From: Vogesella sp. XCS3
GTDB taxonomy: Bacteria > Pseudomonadota > Gammaproteobacteria > Burkholderiales > Chromobacteriaceae
Direction: 5' to 3'
Assembly (NCBI RefSeq): GCF_020616155.1
Contig: NZ_CP085530.1
Span: 1,735,501-1,799,500 of the forward strand
Length of the DNA: 64,000 nucleotides
Shown here: one piece after another, positions 28,894 through 38,932 of the stretch
Position numbering within the stretch: the first letter of the stretch is position 1
Layout of the letters: each line of letters begins with the position of its first letter
Translations under genes and position numbers: made by a program
Notes under the pieces: generated by a model
What the model saw: only the letters and a program-made list of their open reading frames with translations
The model's database searches: none
What the model was told of the DNA's origin: nothing

Positions 28894-28906
28894 TGCGGCC
28901 AACCTT
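28894..28906 (-). repeat. 13-bp DUS-like word, single copy
   Basis: Exact reverse complement TGCGGCCAACCTT, 35 bp upstream of the sucC start, in the lpdA-sucC gap. Confidence 0.85.
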
Positions 28907-28996
28907 GCTATGCCTGAGATGTCGCGATTGTACCGCCTGGGCTACAAGCGGTGTGTTCTATCGATATCGGCAACAAAACCATAGAGGCAGCCGGCC

Positions 28997-29018
28997 GGCA
29001 CTTTACCTTGAAAGTGCC
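28997..29018 (-). terminator. Hairpin after lpdA (weak terminator or mRNA processing site)
   Basis: GGCACTTT / AAAGTGCC 8-bp stem, flanked further out by GGCAG / CTGCC. No strong T-run follows on the minus strand, so some read-through into sucCD is expected. Confidence 0.5.
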
Positions 29019-29037
29019 CTGCCTGCTGCCTGTTCTT

Positions 29038-30471
29038 TTAGCCGTGCAGCGCGCGCTTGTCGGCGGCCAGGGCGGCTTCGTGTACCACTTCGGACAGACT
29101 CGGGTGGGCATGGACAATGCGAGCCAGGTCTTCGCTGGCAGCTTTGAACTCCATGGATACCACGCCTTCTGTCACCAGCTCGGACACCATCGGGCCGATC
29201 ATGTGCAGGCCCAGGATACGGTCGGTCTTGGCGCAAGCCAGGATCTTGACGGTACCTTGTGCCTGGCCCAGACCCAGCGCACGGCCGTTGGCCGCAAAAC
29301 CGGAAGTGCCTTTCTTGTACTCGATGCCTTCAGCTTTCAGCTGCTCTTCGGTCTTGCCGACCCAGGCGATTTCCGGGCTGGTGTAGATCACCCATGGAAT
29401 CACGCCAAAGTCTACGTGCGGCTTCTGGCCGGCGATACGCTCGGCTACGGCCACGCCTTCTTCCGACGCTTTGTGCGCCAGCATCGGGCCGCGTACCACG
29501 TCGCCAATTGCCCATACGTTAGGCAGGTTGGTGTGGCAGTGGTCGTCTACCACGATGAAACCGCGGTCGTCCATTTGCAGGTTCACGTTGGCGCCACCCA
29601 GGCCCTGGGTGTTCGGCACACGGCCGATGGACACGATCAGCTTGTCGAACTCGGCTTTTACGGCTTCGCCGTTCAGCTCGTAGTTCACCACCACGCCGTT
29701 GTCAGCCTTGGTGATTTCGCCAATTTTCACGCCCAGCTTGATATCTAGGCCGGTGTCTTTGGTCAGGGTCTTGAAGGCTTCTTTGGCGATCTGCTGGTCG
29801 GCAGCGCCCAGGAAGGTCGGTGCGGCTTCCAGAATGGTGACGTCGGCGCCCAGGCGCTTCCATACCGAACCCATTTCCAGGCCGATCACACCGGCGCCGA
29901 TCACGCCCAGGCGTGCCGGTACAGCGGTCAGCGCCAGTGCGCCTTCGTTGTCCAGAACGATCTGGTTGTCGGTAGCCAGGCCAGGCAGCTGGCGCGGGCT
30001 GGAACCGGTAGCAATGATGACGTGGGTGGCTTCCAAGGTATCGACCTCGGCGCCGTTATCGGCAACCTCGATCACCCATTTTTCGTTCTGGCGGGCTTTC
30101 AGCGTGGCCAGACCGTGGATATTGGCAACCTTGTTCTTTTTGAACAGGAAGCTGATACCACCGGCGTTCTTGGTGATGATGTCGTTCTTGCGGGCCAGCA
30201 TTTTGGCCACGTCCATCTGCGCGCCTTCTACGCTGATACCGTGCTTGGCAAAGTCGTGCTGTACGGCGTGGAAGTTTTCCGACGACTGCAGCAGGGCTTT
30301 GGACGGGATGCAGCCTACGTTCAGGCAGGTACCACCCAGCGAAGGCTTGCCTTCCGGGTTTTTAGTAGCGTCTACGCAAGCGGTGCTAAAGCCCAGCTGG
30401 GCTGCACGGATGGCAGCTACATAGCCGCCAGGGCCGCCGCCGATCACTACTACGTCGAATTGTTGGGACAT
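29038..30471 (-). CDS. lpdA: Dihydrolipoyl dehydrogenase (E3)
   Basis: A 477-residue flavoprotein. The FAD motif [20 protein letters not shown] is followed by the redox disulfide [13 protein letters not shown], an NAD-binding motif ([15 protein letters not shown]) and the C-terminal HAHPSLSE with the catalytic His-Glu pair. It reoxidises the lipoyl groups of the 2-oxoglutarate dehydrogenase complex. Its place between sucB and sucC means this copy most likely serves SucAB. Confidence 0.97.
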   Translation of the reverse strand: MSQQFDVVVIGGGPGGYVAAIRAAQLGFSTACVDATKNPEGKPSLGGTCLNVGCIPSKALLQSSENFHAVQHDFAKHGISVEGAQMDVAKMLARKNDIITKNAGGISFLFKKNKVANIHGLATLKARQNEKWVIEVADNGAEVDTLEATHVIIATGSSPRQLPGLATDNQIVLDNEGALALTAVPARLGVIGAGVIGLEMGSVWKRLGADVTILEAAPTFLGAADQQIAKEAFKTLTKDTGLDIKLGVKIGEITKADNGVVVNYELNGEAVKAEFDKLIVSIGRVPNTQGLGGANVNLQMDDRGFIVVDDHCHTNLPNVWAIGDVVRGPMLAHKASEEGVAVAERIAGQKPHVDFGVIPWVIYTSPEIAWVGKTEEQLKAEGIEYKKGTSGFAANGRALGLGQAQGTVKILACAKTDRILGLHMIGPMVSELVTEGVVSMEFKAASEDLARIVHAHPSLSEVVHEAALAADKRALHG

Positions 30472-30489
30472 GGTGTTCTCTATCCTGTA

Positions 30490-30517
30490 GCAAGTTGGCC
30501 GCAGGCGGCCAGCTTGC
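30490..30517 (-). repeat. Degenerate DUS-like inverted pair between sucB and lpdA
   Basis: GCAAGTTGGCCGC (30490-30502) and GCGGCCAGCTTGC (30505-30517) are inverted with one G-T type mismatch. The arms are variant forms of the 13-bp word. They form a hairpin in the 99-bp lpdA-sucB gap, but there is no T-run, so it may mark an mRNA processing point. Confidence 0.6.
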
Positions 30518-30570
30518 CAGTTCGTCGTGAATGGCGGATGACAGGCTGCGCCTGCCTCCGCCTGCGGTGA

Positions 30571-31821
30571 TTACAGATCCAGGATCAGGCGAGCCGGATC
30601 TTCGATGGCGTCCTTGATGGCAACCAACGACAGCACGGCTTCGCGGCCGTCGATGATGCGGTGGTCGTAGGACTGCGCCAGATACATCATCGGGCGTACC
30701 ACAACCTGGCCGTTTTCTACCACAGCGCGCTCTTTGGTAGCGTGCATGCCCAGAATGGCGGATTGCGGCGGGTTGATGATCGGGGTGGACATCATGGAGC
30801 CGAAGGTACCGCCGTTGGAGATGGTGTAGGTGCCACCAGTCAGCTCGTCAACGGTCAGCTTGCCTTCCTGCGCGCGCTTGCCGAAGTCGGCGATCTGTTT
30901 CTCGATGTCGGCCAGGCTCAGCTGGTCGGCGTTACGGATCACCGGTACCACCAGGCCACGCGGGCTGCCCACTGCCACGCCGATGTCGAAGTAGCCGTGA
31001 TAGATGATGTTGTTGCCATCTACCGACGCGTTCACGATCGGGTATTTCTTCAGGGCGGCAACAGCGGCTTTCACAAAGAAGCCCATAAAGCCCAGCTTCA
31101 CGCCGTGCTCTTTTTCGAACTTGTCTTTGTACTTGTTGCGCAGGTCCATCAGCGGCTTCATGTTCACTTCGTTGAAAGTGGTCAGAATCGCGTTGGTTTG
31201 CTGCGACAGGATCAGACGCTCGGCTACACGCTGGCGCAGACGGGACATCGGCACGCTCTGTTCCGGACGGCCGGAAGTCAGCGCGGCAGCGTTAACAGCC
31301 GGGGTGGACGACAGGGCAACGCCAGCGGACGGTGCGGCAGCGGCGATCACCGGGCCAGACTGGGCCGGGGCAGCAGCCGGTTTGGCGGCAGCCACGTCTT
31401 CTTTCAGGATACGGCCGTCACGGCCGGAGCCGGCTACGTCGGCCAGGTTCACACCGGTTTCGGCGGCCAGTTTGGCAGCGGACGGCATGGCAGCACCGCC
31501 GGTGGCAGCAGCCTGTACCGGGGCGGCAGCCGGAGCAGCAGCCGGTGCGGCGGCGGCAGGCGCGGATGCACCAGCAGTAGCTTCGGTATCGATATGGGCA
31601 ATCAGCTGGCCGGAGGTCACGGTGGCGCCATCCTGCTCGATGATTTTCACGATTACGCCTGCCAGTGGCGCTGGCAGTTCCAGTACCACTTTGTCTGTTT
31701 CCAGATCGATCAGGTTTTCATCGCGGGCTACGGCCTGGCCTACTTGCTTGTGCCAGGTCATCAGGGTGGCTTCGGACACGGATTCCGGGAGCTGGGGGAC
31801 TTTGACTTCGATAATGGCCAT
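30571..31821 (-). CDS. sucB: 2-oxoglutarate dehydrogenase E2 (dihydrolipoyl succinyltransferase)
   Basis: A 416-residue protein. The N-terminal lipoyl domain carries the modified Lys in [12 protein letters not shown] (near 43). An Ala/Pro-rich linker follows, then the E3-binding domain ([21 protein letters not shown]) and the catalytic domain ending in [15 protein letters not shown], with the active-site His. It forms the core of the complex and makes succinyl-CoA. Confidence 0.97.
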   Translation of the reverse strand: MAIIEVKVPQLPESVSEATLMTWHKQVGQAVARDENLIDLETDKVVLELPAPLAGVIVKIIEQDGATVTSGQLIAHIDTEATAGASAPAAAAPAAAPAAAPVQAAATGGAAMPSAAKLAAETGVNLADVAGSGRDGRILKEDVAAAKPAAAPAQSGPVIAAAAPSAGVALSSTPAVNAAALTSGRPEQSVPMSRLRQRVAERLILSQQTNAILTTFNEVNMKPLMDLRNKYKDKFEKEHGVKLGFMGFFVKAAVAALKKYPIVNASVDGNNIIYHGYFDIGVAVGSPRGLVVPVIRNADQLSLADIEKQIADFGKRAQEGKLTVDELTGGTYTISNGGTFGSMMSTPIINPPQSAILGMHATKERAVVENGQVVVRPMMYLAQSYDHRIIDGREAVLSLVAIKDAIEDPARLILDL

Positions 31822-31837
31822 TGTTCTTCTCCGTTGT

Positions 31838-31858
31838 GGGGCGGCTTGCTGCCGCCCC
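31838..31858 (-). promoter_or_regulatory. Intercistronic hairpin between sucA and sucB
   Basis: GGGGCGGC / GCCGCCCC, 8-bp GC stem with a 5-nt loop, in the 54-bp gap just before the GGAGAAG ribosome site of sucB. There is no T-run. It may affect mRNA stability or the ratio of E1 to E2. Confidence 0.6.
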
Positions 31859-31875
31859 GTTCTTTTGTGCAGGTG

Positions 31876-34704
31876 TTATTTGTTCAGCGAAAACGCTTCT
31901 TCGACGAAGGACTTGAGCTGGGCAACGTGCTTGCTCATATAGCCTACGGCTGGGGATGCCGACGATGGGCGACCGGCAAAGTCCAGCGTCTGCTTGGCTT
32001 GCAGCAGGCCTTCCAGGCGGTGGCGGATCTGGTACCAGGCACCCTGGTTACGCGGCTCTTCCTGTACCCACAGCAGCTCTTTCACGTGCGAGAACTGGGC
32101 CAGCTCGGCTTGCAGCAGCTCGGTCGGGAACGGATACAGCTGTTCGATACGGATGATGGCCACGTCTTCTTCCATGCCACGCTCTTTGCGGCCGTTGACC
32201 AGGTCGTAGTACACCTGGCCAGCGCACAGCAGTACGCGTTTCACCTTTTTCGGGTCCTGGATGCTGGCGTCGCCGATCACCGGGCGGAAAGAGCCCTGGG
32301 TGATGGTTTCGATCGGGCTCATCGAGTCTTTGTAGCGCAGCAGGCGCTTGGACAGGAAGATCACCAGCGGCTTGCGATACGGGCGCAGTACCTGGCGACG
32401 CAGCATGTGGAACATCTGCGCAGCTTCGGACGGCATCACGATCTGCATATTGTGCTCGGCGCACAGCTGCAGCCAGCGTTCCAGACGGGCGGAGGAGTGC
32501 TCCGGGCCTTGGCCATCGTAGCCGTGCGGCAGGATGGTGGTCAGGCCGCACAGACGGCCCCATTTGGTTTCGCCAGAGGAGATGAACTGGTCAATGGCTA
32601 CCTGGGCGCCGTTGGCGAAGTCGCCGAACTGGGCTTCCCAGATCACCAGCTGGTCCGGGGCGGAGCAGGCATAGCCGTACTCGTAGGCCAGTACCGCTTC
32701 TTCGTTCAGGATCGAGTCGATCACACGGAAGTCGGCCTGGTTTTCGCTCATATTGGCCAGCGGGATGTAGGTGCCTTGGTCCCACTTTTCACGGTTCTGG
32801 TCGTGCAGTACCGAGTGGCGGTGCGAGAAGGTACCGCGGCCCGAGTCTTCACCCGAGATGCGTACGGCGTAGCCGTTGGTTACCAGGCTGGCGTAGGCCA
32901 GGGTCTCTGCCATACCCCAGTCCAGCGGCTGCTCGCCACGCGCCATGGCTTGGCGGGCTTCGATAACGCGCTTCACGGTAGGGTGCGGCTTGAAGTCGGC
33001 CGGTACGTGGGTGAATTTTTCGGCCAGACGCTGTACGTCGGCTTGCTGCAGGCTGGTATCGGTAGGGTGAGCCCAGTGGGTGCCCTGATACTGGCTCCAG
33101 TCCAGCGCGTGTTCGCGGCGGTAGTTGGACAGTACGGTCTGCTCGACGTGTTCGCCCTTGTCCAGCGCGTCACGGTAAGCGCGGATCAGGTCGTCGGCGG
33201 CTTCGGCCTTCAGTACACCTTCGGCTACCAGGCGCTGTGCGTACATGGCGCGCACACCGGCGTGCTTGGCGATGCGCTTGTACATCATCGGCTGGGTCAG
33301 GAACGGATCGTCGCCTTCGTTGTGGCCCAGCTTGCGGTAGCACACCAGGTCGATAACCACGTCCTTCTTGAACTGCATGCGGTATTCCAGCGCAGCCTGC
33401 ATCACGTAGCAGACGGCTTCCGGATCGTCACCGTTCACGTGGAAGATCGGTGCCTCGATCATCTTGGCCACGTCGGTACAGTACAGGGTGGAACGCATGT
33501 CGCGGGTATCGGAGGTGGTAAAGCCTACCTGGTTGTTGATCACCAGGTGGATGGTACCGCCGGTACGATAGCCACGGGTTTGCGACAGGTTGAAGGTGCC
33601 CTGGTTCACGCCCAGGCCGGCAAAGGCGGAGTCACCGTGAATCAGCAGCGGCACGACCGATTTGCCTTCCACGTCGTTGCGGCGCTCCTGGCGGGCGCGC
33701 ACGGAACCTTCTACTACCGGGTTCACGATCTCGAGGTGGGACGGGTTAAACGCCAGCGATACGTGCATCGGGCCGTTGGCGGTAGGGATGTCGGACGAGA
33801 AGCCCATGTGGTACTTCACGTCGCCCGAGGCCAGCTCTTGTGCGGCCTTGCCTTCGAACTCGGCAAACAGGTCACGCGGCAGCTTGCCCAGGGTGTTTAC
33901 CAGCACGTTCAGGCGGCCACGGTGGGCCATGCCGATAATCAGCTCTTCTACGCCGTAGGCACTACCGTTCTGGATCAGGTGGTCCAGCGCGGCGATGGCG
34001 GATTCGCCACCTTCCAGCGAGAAGCGCTTCTGGCCTACATAGCGGGTATGCAGGTAGCGTTCCAGCGTTTCTGCTGCAGTGATCTGCTTCAGAATGCGTT
34101 GTTTTTTCTCTGCGTTGTAACGCGGGGTGGACAGGTCGCCTTCAAAGCGCTTCTGTACCCAGTGTTTTTCTTCAGAGGTGGTGATGTGCATGTATTCCAC
34201 GCCCACATTGCCGCCGTAGGTCTGTTTCAGACGGGCGAGAATGTCGGACAGTGGCAGCTTTTGCGGGGCAACCAGCGAACCTACATTGAACTGCACAGCC
34301 ATATCGGCGTCGGACAGGCCATGTTGAGCCGGGTCCAGCTCACGCATGGTCGCCTGGTCCATACGCTTGAGCGGGTCCAGGTTAGCCTGGCGGGAACCCA
34401 GTACGCGCCAAGCCGAAATCAGCTTCAGTACGCCTACCTGCTTTTGCATGGACTCCCAGTTGGCCACATCGCTGCTGCGCTGGCCAGCCAGCGGCTTCTT
34501 GGCCAGCTGGATGAACGACTCCTGGATAGGCTGATGCGCTACGTCGCGCTCTGCCGCACCCGGTGCCATTGCCAGCTTATCGAAGTAATCCCGCCATTCC
34601 GCCGGAACCACGTTCGGATCAGCGAGATACTGTTCGTACAGTTCCTCGATGAACGGTGCATTTCCACCAAACAGGTGGGAATGACTGTACATGGATTGCA
34701 TCAT
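31876..34704 (-). CDS. sucA: 2-oxoglutarate dehydrogenase E1 component
   Basis: A protein of about 942 residues that uses thiamine diphosphate to decarboxylate 2-oxoglutarate. Visible segments: the N-terminal FIEELYEQYLADPNVVPAEW, GMAHRGRLNVLVN, IHGDSAFAGLGVNQGTFNLS, YRKLGHNEGDDP and the C-terminal EEPRNQGAWYQIRHRL. Starts at 34704 or 34701 (Met-Met-Gln) have AAGGG upstream and are preferred over the ATG at 34776, which would fall close to the gltA terminator. It follows gltA in the cluster but lies behind a hairpin, so it may have its own promoter at about 34710-34800. Confidence 0.97.
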   Translation of the reverse strand: MMQSMYSHSHLFGGNAPFIEELYEQYLADPNVVPAEWRDYFDKLAMAPGAAERDVAHQPIQESFIQLAKKPLAGQRSSDVANWESMQKQVGVLKLISAWRVLGSRQANLDPLKRMDQATMRELDPAQHGLSDADMAVQFNVGSLVAPQKLPLSDILARLKQTYGGNVGVEYMHITTSEEKHWVQKRFEGDLSTPRYNAEKKQRILKQITAAETLERYLHTRYVGQKRFSLEGGESAIAALDHLIQNGSAYGVEELIIGMAHRGRLNVLVNTLGKLPRDLFAEFEGKAAQELASGDVKYHMGFSSDIPTANGPMHVSLAFNPSHLEIVNPVVEGSVRARQERRNDVEGKSVVPLLIHGDSAFAGLGVNQGTFNLSQTRGYRTGGTIHLVINNQVGFTTSDTRDMRSTLYCTDVAKMIEAPIFHVNGDDPEAVCYVMQAALEYRMQFKKDVVIDLVCYRKLGHNEGDDPFLTQPMMYKRIAKHAGVRAMYAQRLVAEGVLKAEAADDLIRAYRDALDKGEHVEQTVLSNYRREHALDWSQYQGTHWAHPTDTSLQQADVQRLAEKFTHVPADFKPHPTVKRVIEARQAMARGEQPLDWGMAETLAYASLVTNGYAVRISGEDSGRGTFSHRHSVLHDQNREKWDQGTYIPLANMSENQADFRVIDSILNEEAVLAYEYGYACSAPDQLVIWEAQFGDFANGAQVAIDQFISSGETKWGRLCGLTTILPHGYDGQGPEHSSARLERWLQLCAEHNMQIVMPSEAAQMFHMLRRQVLRPYRKPLVIFLSKRLLRYKDSMSPIETITQGSFRPVIGDASIQDPKKVKRVLLCAGQVYYDLVNGRKERGMEEDVAIIRIEQLYPFPTELLQAELAQFSHVKELLWVQEEPRNQGAWYQIRHRLEGLLQAKQTLDFAGRPSSASPAVGYMSKHVAQLKSFVEEAFSLNK

Positions 34705-34809
34705 TATTCGACCCTTTTGTCTGCGTTGCTGCTTTGCAAAAACCGTTTTGACAAAAAGAGCTATGTGATTGCCCACACGCCTCTTTTTGACAGAACGCTC
34801 TCCACCGCA

Positions 34810-34840
34810 AAAAGGTTGGCCGCATAGCGGCCAACCTTTT
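34810..34840 (-). terminator. Terminator after gltA built from an inverted pair of the 13-bp DUS-like word
   Basis: AAAAGGTTGGCCGC (34810-34823) and GCGGCCAACCTTTT (34827-34840) make a perfect 14-bp stem with a 3-nt loop. The plus-strand copy 34812-34824 is an exact 13-mer; the opposite arm matches 12 of 13. The minus strand ends with TTTT and a few more pyrimidines. It lies 9 bp after the gltA stop. Confidence 0.88.
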
Positions 34841-34848
34841 GTTAGCGA

Positions 34849-36138
34849 TTAACGCTGTTCCTGCGGGATGTAGTCGCGGCGCTGGGCACCGGTGTACAGC
34901 TGACGCGGACGGCCGATCTTCATTGCCGGGTCGGCAATCATTTCAGCCCAGTGGGAGATCCAGCCCACGGTACGTGCCAGGGCGAAGATCGGGGTGAACA
35001 TGGATACCGGGATACCGATAGCCGACAGCACGATACCGGAGTAGAAGTCTACGTTCGGGTACAGTTTGCGCTCGATGAAGTACGGGTCTTCCAGGGCGAT
35101 TTTTTCCAGCGCCATGGCCAGTTTGAACTTCGGATCGTTGTGCAGGCCCAGCTCGTTCAGCACTTCGTCGCAGGTCTCTTTCATGATGGCTGCGCGCGGG
35201 TCCATGTTTTTGTACACGCGGTGACCAAAACCCATCAGTTTGTGGGTCTTGTTCTTCACGCCTTCCATGAACGCCGGTACGTTTTCTACCGAACCGATTT
35301 CGTCCAGCATCTTCAGTACAGCCTCGTTGGCGCCACCGTGGGACGGGCCCCACAGGCAAGCGATACCGGCGGCGATACATGCGAACGGGTTGGCACCGGA
35401 GGAGCCAGCCAGACGTACGGTAGAGGTAGAAGCGTTCTGCTCGTGGTCGGCGTGCAGGGTGAAGATGCGATCCAGGGCCAGGGCCAGGGTCTTGTTCACC
35501 TTGTACTCTTCGCACGGCGTAGAGAACATCATGTGCAGGAAGTTCTCGGCGTAGGTCAGGCCGTTTTTCGGGTACGAGAACGGCAGGCCCTTGTTGTAGC
35601 GGTACGCCTGGGCTGCAATGTTAGGCAGCTTGGCGATCAGGCGGTGAGCCGAGATCTTGCGGTGTTCCGGGTTATTGATGTCCAGCGAGTCGTGATAGAA
35701 CGCAGACAGCGCGCCAACCACACCCACCATCACGGCCATCGGGTGGGCATCACGACGGAAGCCTTTGAACAGGCTCATCAGTTGGTCGTGCAGCATGTTG
35801 TGGCGCATGATGCCGCGCTCGAATACCTTGCGCTCTTCTGCGGTAGGCAGTTCGCCATTCAGCAGCAGGTAGCACACTTCCAGGTAGTCGCTCTTTTCGG
35901 CCAACTGTTCGATAGGGTAACCACGGTAGTACAGCTGACCCAGGTCACCATCGATAAAGGTGATTTGCGACTCGCAGCTGGCGGTAGCCAGGAAGCCGGG
36001 GTCAAAGGTGAACATACCGGTTTTGGAGAACGAGCGGATATCGACTACGTCCGGACCCAGGGTACCTTTCAGTACCGGCATCTCCAGATTGTCTTTACCG
36101 TCGTTGTAGGTGAGCGTCACTTTACGATTGTTTTCCAC
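34849..36138 (-). CDS. gltA: Citrate synthase
   Basis: A 429-residue type II citrate synthase. It shows the [20 protein letters not shown] region, the catalytic [29 protein letters not shown] and the late [14 protein letters not shown]. It condenses acetyl-CoA with oxaloacetate. It is 57 bp after sdhE in the cluster and is followed by a terminator-like hairpin. Confidence 0.98.
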   Translation of the reverse strand: MENNRKVTLTYNDGKDNLEMPVLKGTLGPDVVDIRSFSKTGMFTFDPGFLATASCESQITFIDGDLGQLYYRGYPIEQLAEKSDYLEVCYLLLNGELPTAEERKVFERGIMRHNMLHDQLMSLFKGFRRDAHPMAVMVGVVGALSAFYHDSLDINNPEHRKISAHRLIAKLPNIAAQAYRYNKGLPFSYPKNGLTYAENFLHMMFSTPCEEYKVNKTLALALDRIFTLHADHEQNASTSTVRLAGSSGANPFACIAAGIACLWGPSHGGANEAVLKMLDEIGSVENVPAFMEGVKNKTHKLMGFGHRVYKNMDPRAAIMKETCDEVLNELGLHNDPKFKLAMALEKIALEDPYFIERKLYPNVDFYSGIVLSAIGIPVSMFTPIFALARTVGWISHWAEMIADPAMKIGRPRQLYTGAQRRDYIPQEQR

Positions 36139-36195
36139 AGCAATACTCCCAGTTCAGTTTGTGGTCGTTGTAATTTGTTTTGCTGCTTGCAGGCC

Positions 36196-36444
36196 TTAAA
36201 CCGCCCGCAAAATCCCGATGATGTGTGCCAGCTCGGGATCGTCTACTTCCGCTTTGCCGTTTACGTAGTCCAGGAAGTCGTTATCGCCCAGCTCCAGGCA
36301 CTTCCTGTACGCGGCAAGCTCGGCCATGGTGAGCTGGTCAAAACCATTGGCCAGAAAACGCTCCAGCACAATGTCCAGTTCCAGCAAACCACGGCGCGAG
36401 CGCCAGCGGATCCGTTTTATTTCAACCGGATCGATGTCGGTCAT
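36196..36444 (-). CDS. sdhE: SdhE flavinylation factor
   Basis: An 82-residue protein with the RGxxE-type motif in RWRSRRGLLELDIVLERF, diagnostic of the SdhE/CptB/YgfY family that promotes covalent FAD attachment to SdhA. Its start overlaps the sdhB stop by 4 bp, fitting its role. Confidence 0.94.
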   Translation of the reverse strand: MTDIDPVEIKRIRWRSRRGLLELDIVLERFLANGFDQLTMAELAAYRKCLELGDNDFLDYVNGKAEVDDPELAHIIGILRAV

Positions 36445-37145
36445 ACGGCACGCTTAACCATCATGTCTTTGATCTTGCCGATCGCCTTGGTCGGGTTCAG
36501 ACCTTTCGGGCACACATCCACGCAGTTCATGATGGTGTGGCAACGGAACAGGCGATACGGGTCTTCCAGGTTGTCCAGACGCTCGTTGGTCGCCAGATCG
36601 CGGGTGTCCGCGATAAAGCGGTAGGCGGCCAGCAGGCCGGCCGGGCCAACGAATTTGTCCGGGTTCCACCAGAAAGACGGGCAGGAAGTAGAACAACAGG
36701 CGCACAGAATGCACTCGTACAGGCCGTCCAGCTCCAGACGGTCTTCCGGCGATTGCAGGCGCTCGCGCTCTGGCGGTGGCGTGTCGTTGATCACGTAAGG
36801 CTTGATCGAGTGGTACTGCTTGAAGAACTGGGTCATGTCCACGATCAGGTCGCGGATAACCGGCAGGCCAGGCAGCGGGCGCAGCTCGATAGGCTGTTTC
36901 AGGTCAGCCCAGTTGGTGACGCAAGCCAGGCCGTTCTTGCCGTTGATGTTCATGGCGTCAGAGCCACAAATACCTTCGCGGCAGGAGCGACGGAACGACA
37001 GGGTGTCGTCCATGGCTTTGAGCTTCACGATCACGTCCAGCAGTTTTACGTCGTTCGGGCCCAGCTCGATCTCGTAATCCTGCATGTACGGCTTGGCGTC
37101 CTTGTCAGGATCGTAGCGGTAAATGGAAAAACGGGCTTTGGTCAT
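36441..37145 (-). CDS. sdhB: Succinate dehydrogenase iron-sulfur subunit
   Basis: A 234-residue protein with the [2Fe-2S] motif CREGICGSDAMNINGKNGLA and the two cysteine clusters CILCACCSTSCPSFWWN and CHTIMNCVDVCPKGLNP for the [4Fe-4S] and [3Fe-4S] centres. It passes electrons from SdhA to ubiquinone at SdhCD. It lies 20 bp after sdhA. Confidence 0.98.
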   Translation of the reverse strand: MTKARFSIYRYDPDKDAKPYMQDYEIELGPNDVKLLDVIVKLKAMDDTLSFRRSCREGICGSDAMNINGKNGLACVTNWADLKQPIELRPLPGLPVIRDLIVDMTQFFKQYHSIKPYVINDTPPPERERLQSPEDRLELDGLYECILCACCSTSCPSFWWNPDKFVGPAGLLAAYRFIADTRDLATNERLDNLEDPYRLFRCHTIMNCVDVCPKGLNPTKAIGKIKDMMVKRAV

Positions 37146-37165
37146 CTTGATCTCCTGGTCGCCGC

Positions 37166-38932
37166 TTAGAAAGTACGCTCTTTCGGCGGGATGTAATCCA
37201 CCGACAACGGTTTGGTGTGCACGGGCTTGTAGGTCAGGCGACGGTCATCGCCGTAGTACAGGGTGTGCTTCATCCATACCTCGTCGTCGCGCTGCTGGAA
37301 GTCAGCGTGGGCGTGGGCACCACGGGACTCTTTACGCGCATCGGCGGAGATCAGGGTAGCCACAGCCACTTCGATCAGGTTTTCCAGCTCCAGCGCCTCG
37401 ACACGTGCGGTGTTGAAGACTTTGGATTTGTCCTTGATCTGGATGCGTTTTACGCGCTCGGCCACTTCCTGGATTTCCTTCACGCCCAGTGCCAGGTTTT
37501 CCGAGTTACGGAATACGGCAGCACGTGCCTGAACGGTACGCTGCATGGCGGTACGTACTTCGGTCACGTCTTCGCCGTTGGTCTGGTTGTCCAGGCGGCT
37601 GATACGTGCCAGGGAACGCTCGGCGGCGTTGGCCGGCAGCGGTTTCCAGGTAGGCATTTCGTTGCGGATGAACTCGACCATGCTGTCGCCGGCCGATTTG
37701 CCGAATACCACCAGGTCCAGCAGGGAGTTGGTACCCAGACGGTTGGCACCGTGTACGGATGCGCAAGCGCATTCGCCGGCGGCATAGAAGCCGTTAACGC
37801 GTGCTTCCGGGTTGTCACCTTGCGGGATCACCACTTCGCCACGGTAGTTGGTCGGAATACCGCCCATCATGTAGTGGCAAGTCGGGATAACCGGAATCGG
37901 CTCTTTGATCGGGTCTACGCCGGCAAACTTGATGGCAATCTCGCGAATGCCTGGCAAGCGCTGTTTGATGATGTCCGGGCCCAGATGGTCCAGTTTCAGC
38001 AGCACGTAGTCCTTGTTCGGGCCGCAACCACGGCCTTCCAGCACTTCCTGCTCCATGGAGCGGGCCACGAAGTCGCGCGGGGCCAGATCTTTCAGGTTAG
38101 GTGCGTAGCGCTCCATGAAGCGCTCGCCGTTGGCGTTCAGCAGGATACCGCCTTCGCCACGTACACCTTCGGTAATCAGTACACCGGCACCGGCTACGCC
38201 GGTCGGGTGGAACTGCCAGAATTCCATGTCTTCCAGCGGGATGCCTGCGCGAACGCACATACCCAGGCCGTCACCGGTGTTGATGAAGGCGTTGGTGGAA
38301 GCGGCGTAGATACGGCCGGCGCCACCGGTAGCAAACAGCACGGCTTTGGCATGGAAAATGTAAACCTCGCCGGTTTCCATTTCCAGGGCGGTAACACCCA
38401 CCACATCGCCAGCTTCGTCACGGATCAGGTCCAGCGCCATCCACTCGACAAAGAACTGGGTATTGGCGCGCACGTTACGCTGGTACAGCGTGTGCAGCAT
38501 GGCATGGCCGGTACGGTCGGCAGCGGCACAGGCGCGCTGAACCGGGGTTTCGCCGTTGTTCTGGGTGTGGCCGCCAAACGGGCGCTGGTAAATCTTGCCG
38601 TTTTCCAGACGGTCGAACGGCATGCCGAAGTGTTCCAGCTCGATCACGGCTTCCGGTGCCTTGCGGCACATGAATTCGATGGCATCCTGGTCACCCAGCC
38701 AGTCCGACCCTTTTACGGTGTCGTACATATGCCATTCCCAGCGGTCTTCCTGCACGTTGCCCAGCGAGGCGGAGATACCACCTTGAGCAGCAACAGTGTG
38801 CGAGCGGGTCGGGAATACTTTGGAAAGTACGGCAGTTTTCAGGCCGGACTCAGACAGTTGCAGGGCAGCACGCATACCTGCGCCGCCGCCGCCAACAATT
38901 ACTGCATCAAATCGACGAACGGGTACAGTCAT
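37166..38932 (-). CDS. sdhA: Succinate dehydrogenase flavoprotein subunit
   Basis: A protein of about 588 residues. The FAD Rossmann motif AVIVGGGGAGMRAALQL is followed by SRSHTVAAQGG, holding the His that binds FAD covalently, and by the HPTG and HGANRLGTNSLLDL substrate-site segments. It oxidises succinate to fumarate. The ATG at 38932 overlaps the sdhD stop as TAATG, showing translational coupling; an ATG 12 bp upstream is less likely. Confidence 0.98.
   Translation of the reverse strand: MTVPVRRFDAVIVGGGGAGMRAALQLSESGLKTAVLSKVFPTRSHTVAAQGGISASLGNVQEDRWEWHMYDTVKGSDWLGDQDAIEFMCRKAPEAVIELEHFGMPFDRLENGKIYQRPFGGHTQNNGETPVQRACAAADRTGHAMLHTLYQRNVRANTQFFVEWMALDLIRDEAGDVVGVTALEMETGEVYIFHAKAVLFATGGAGRIYAASTNAFINTGDGLGMCVRAGIPLEDMEFWQFHPTGVAGAGVLITEGVRGEGGILLNANGERFMERYAPNLKDLAPRDFVARSMEQEVLEGRGCGPNKDYVLLKLDHLGPDIIKQRLPGIREIAIKFAGVDPIKEPIPVIPTCHYMMGGIPTNYRGEVVIPQGDNPEARVNGFYAAGECACASVHGANRLGTNSLLDLVVFGKSAGDSMVEFIRNEMPTWKPLPANAAERSLARISRLDNQTNGEDVTEVRTAMQRTVQARAAVFRNSENLALGVKEIQEVAERVKRIQIKDKSKVFNTARVEALELENLIEVAVATLISADARKESRGAHAHADFQQRDDEVWMKHTLYYGDDRRLTYKPVHTKPLSVDYIPPKERTF

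Noticed and set aside
30661..34827. A 1388-codon open frame antisense to sucB and sucA
   Set aside because: Long antisense frames are expected in GC-rich genes with few TTA/CTA/TCA codons. sucA and sucB are unmistakable on the other strand.
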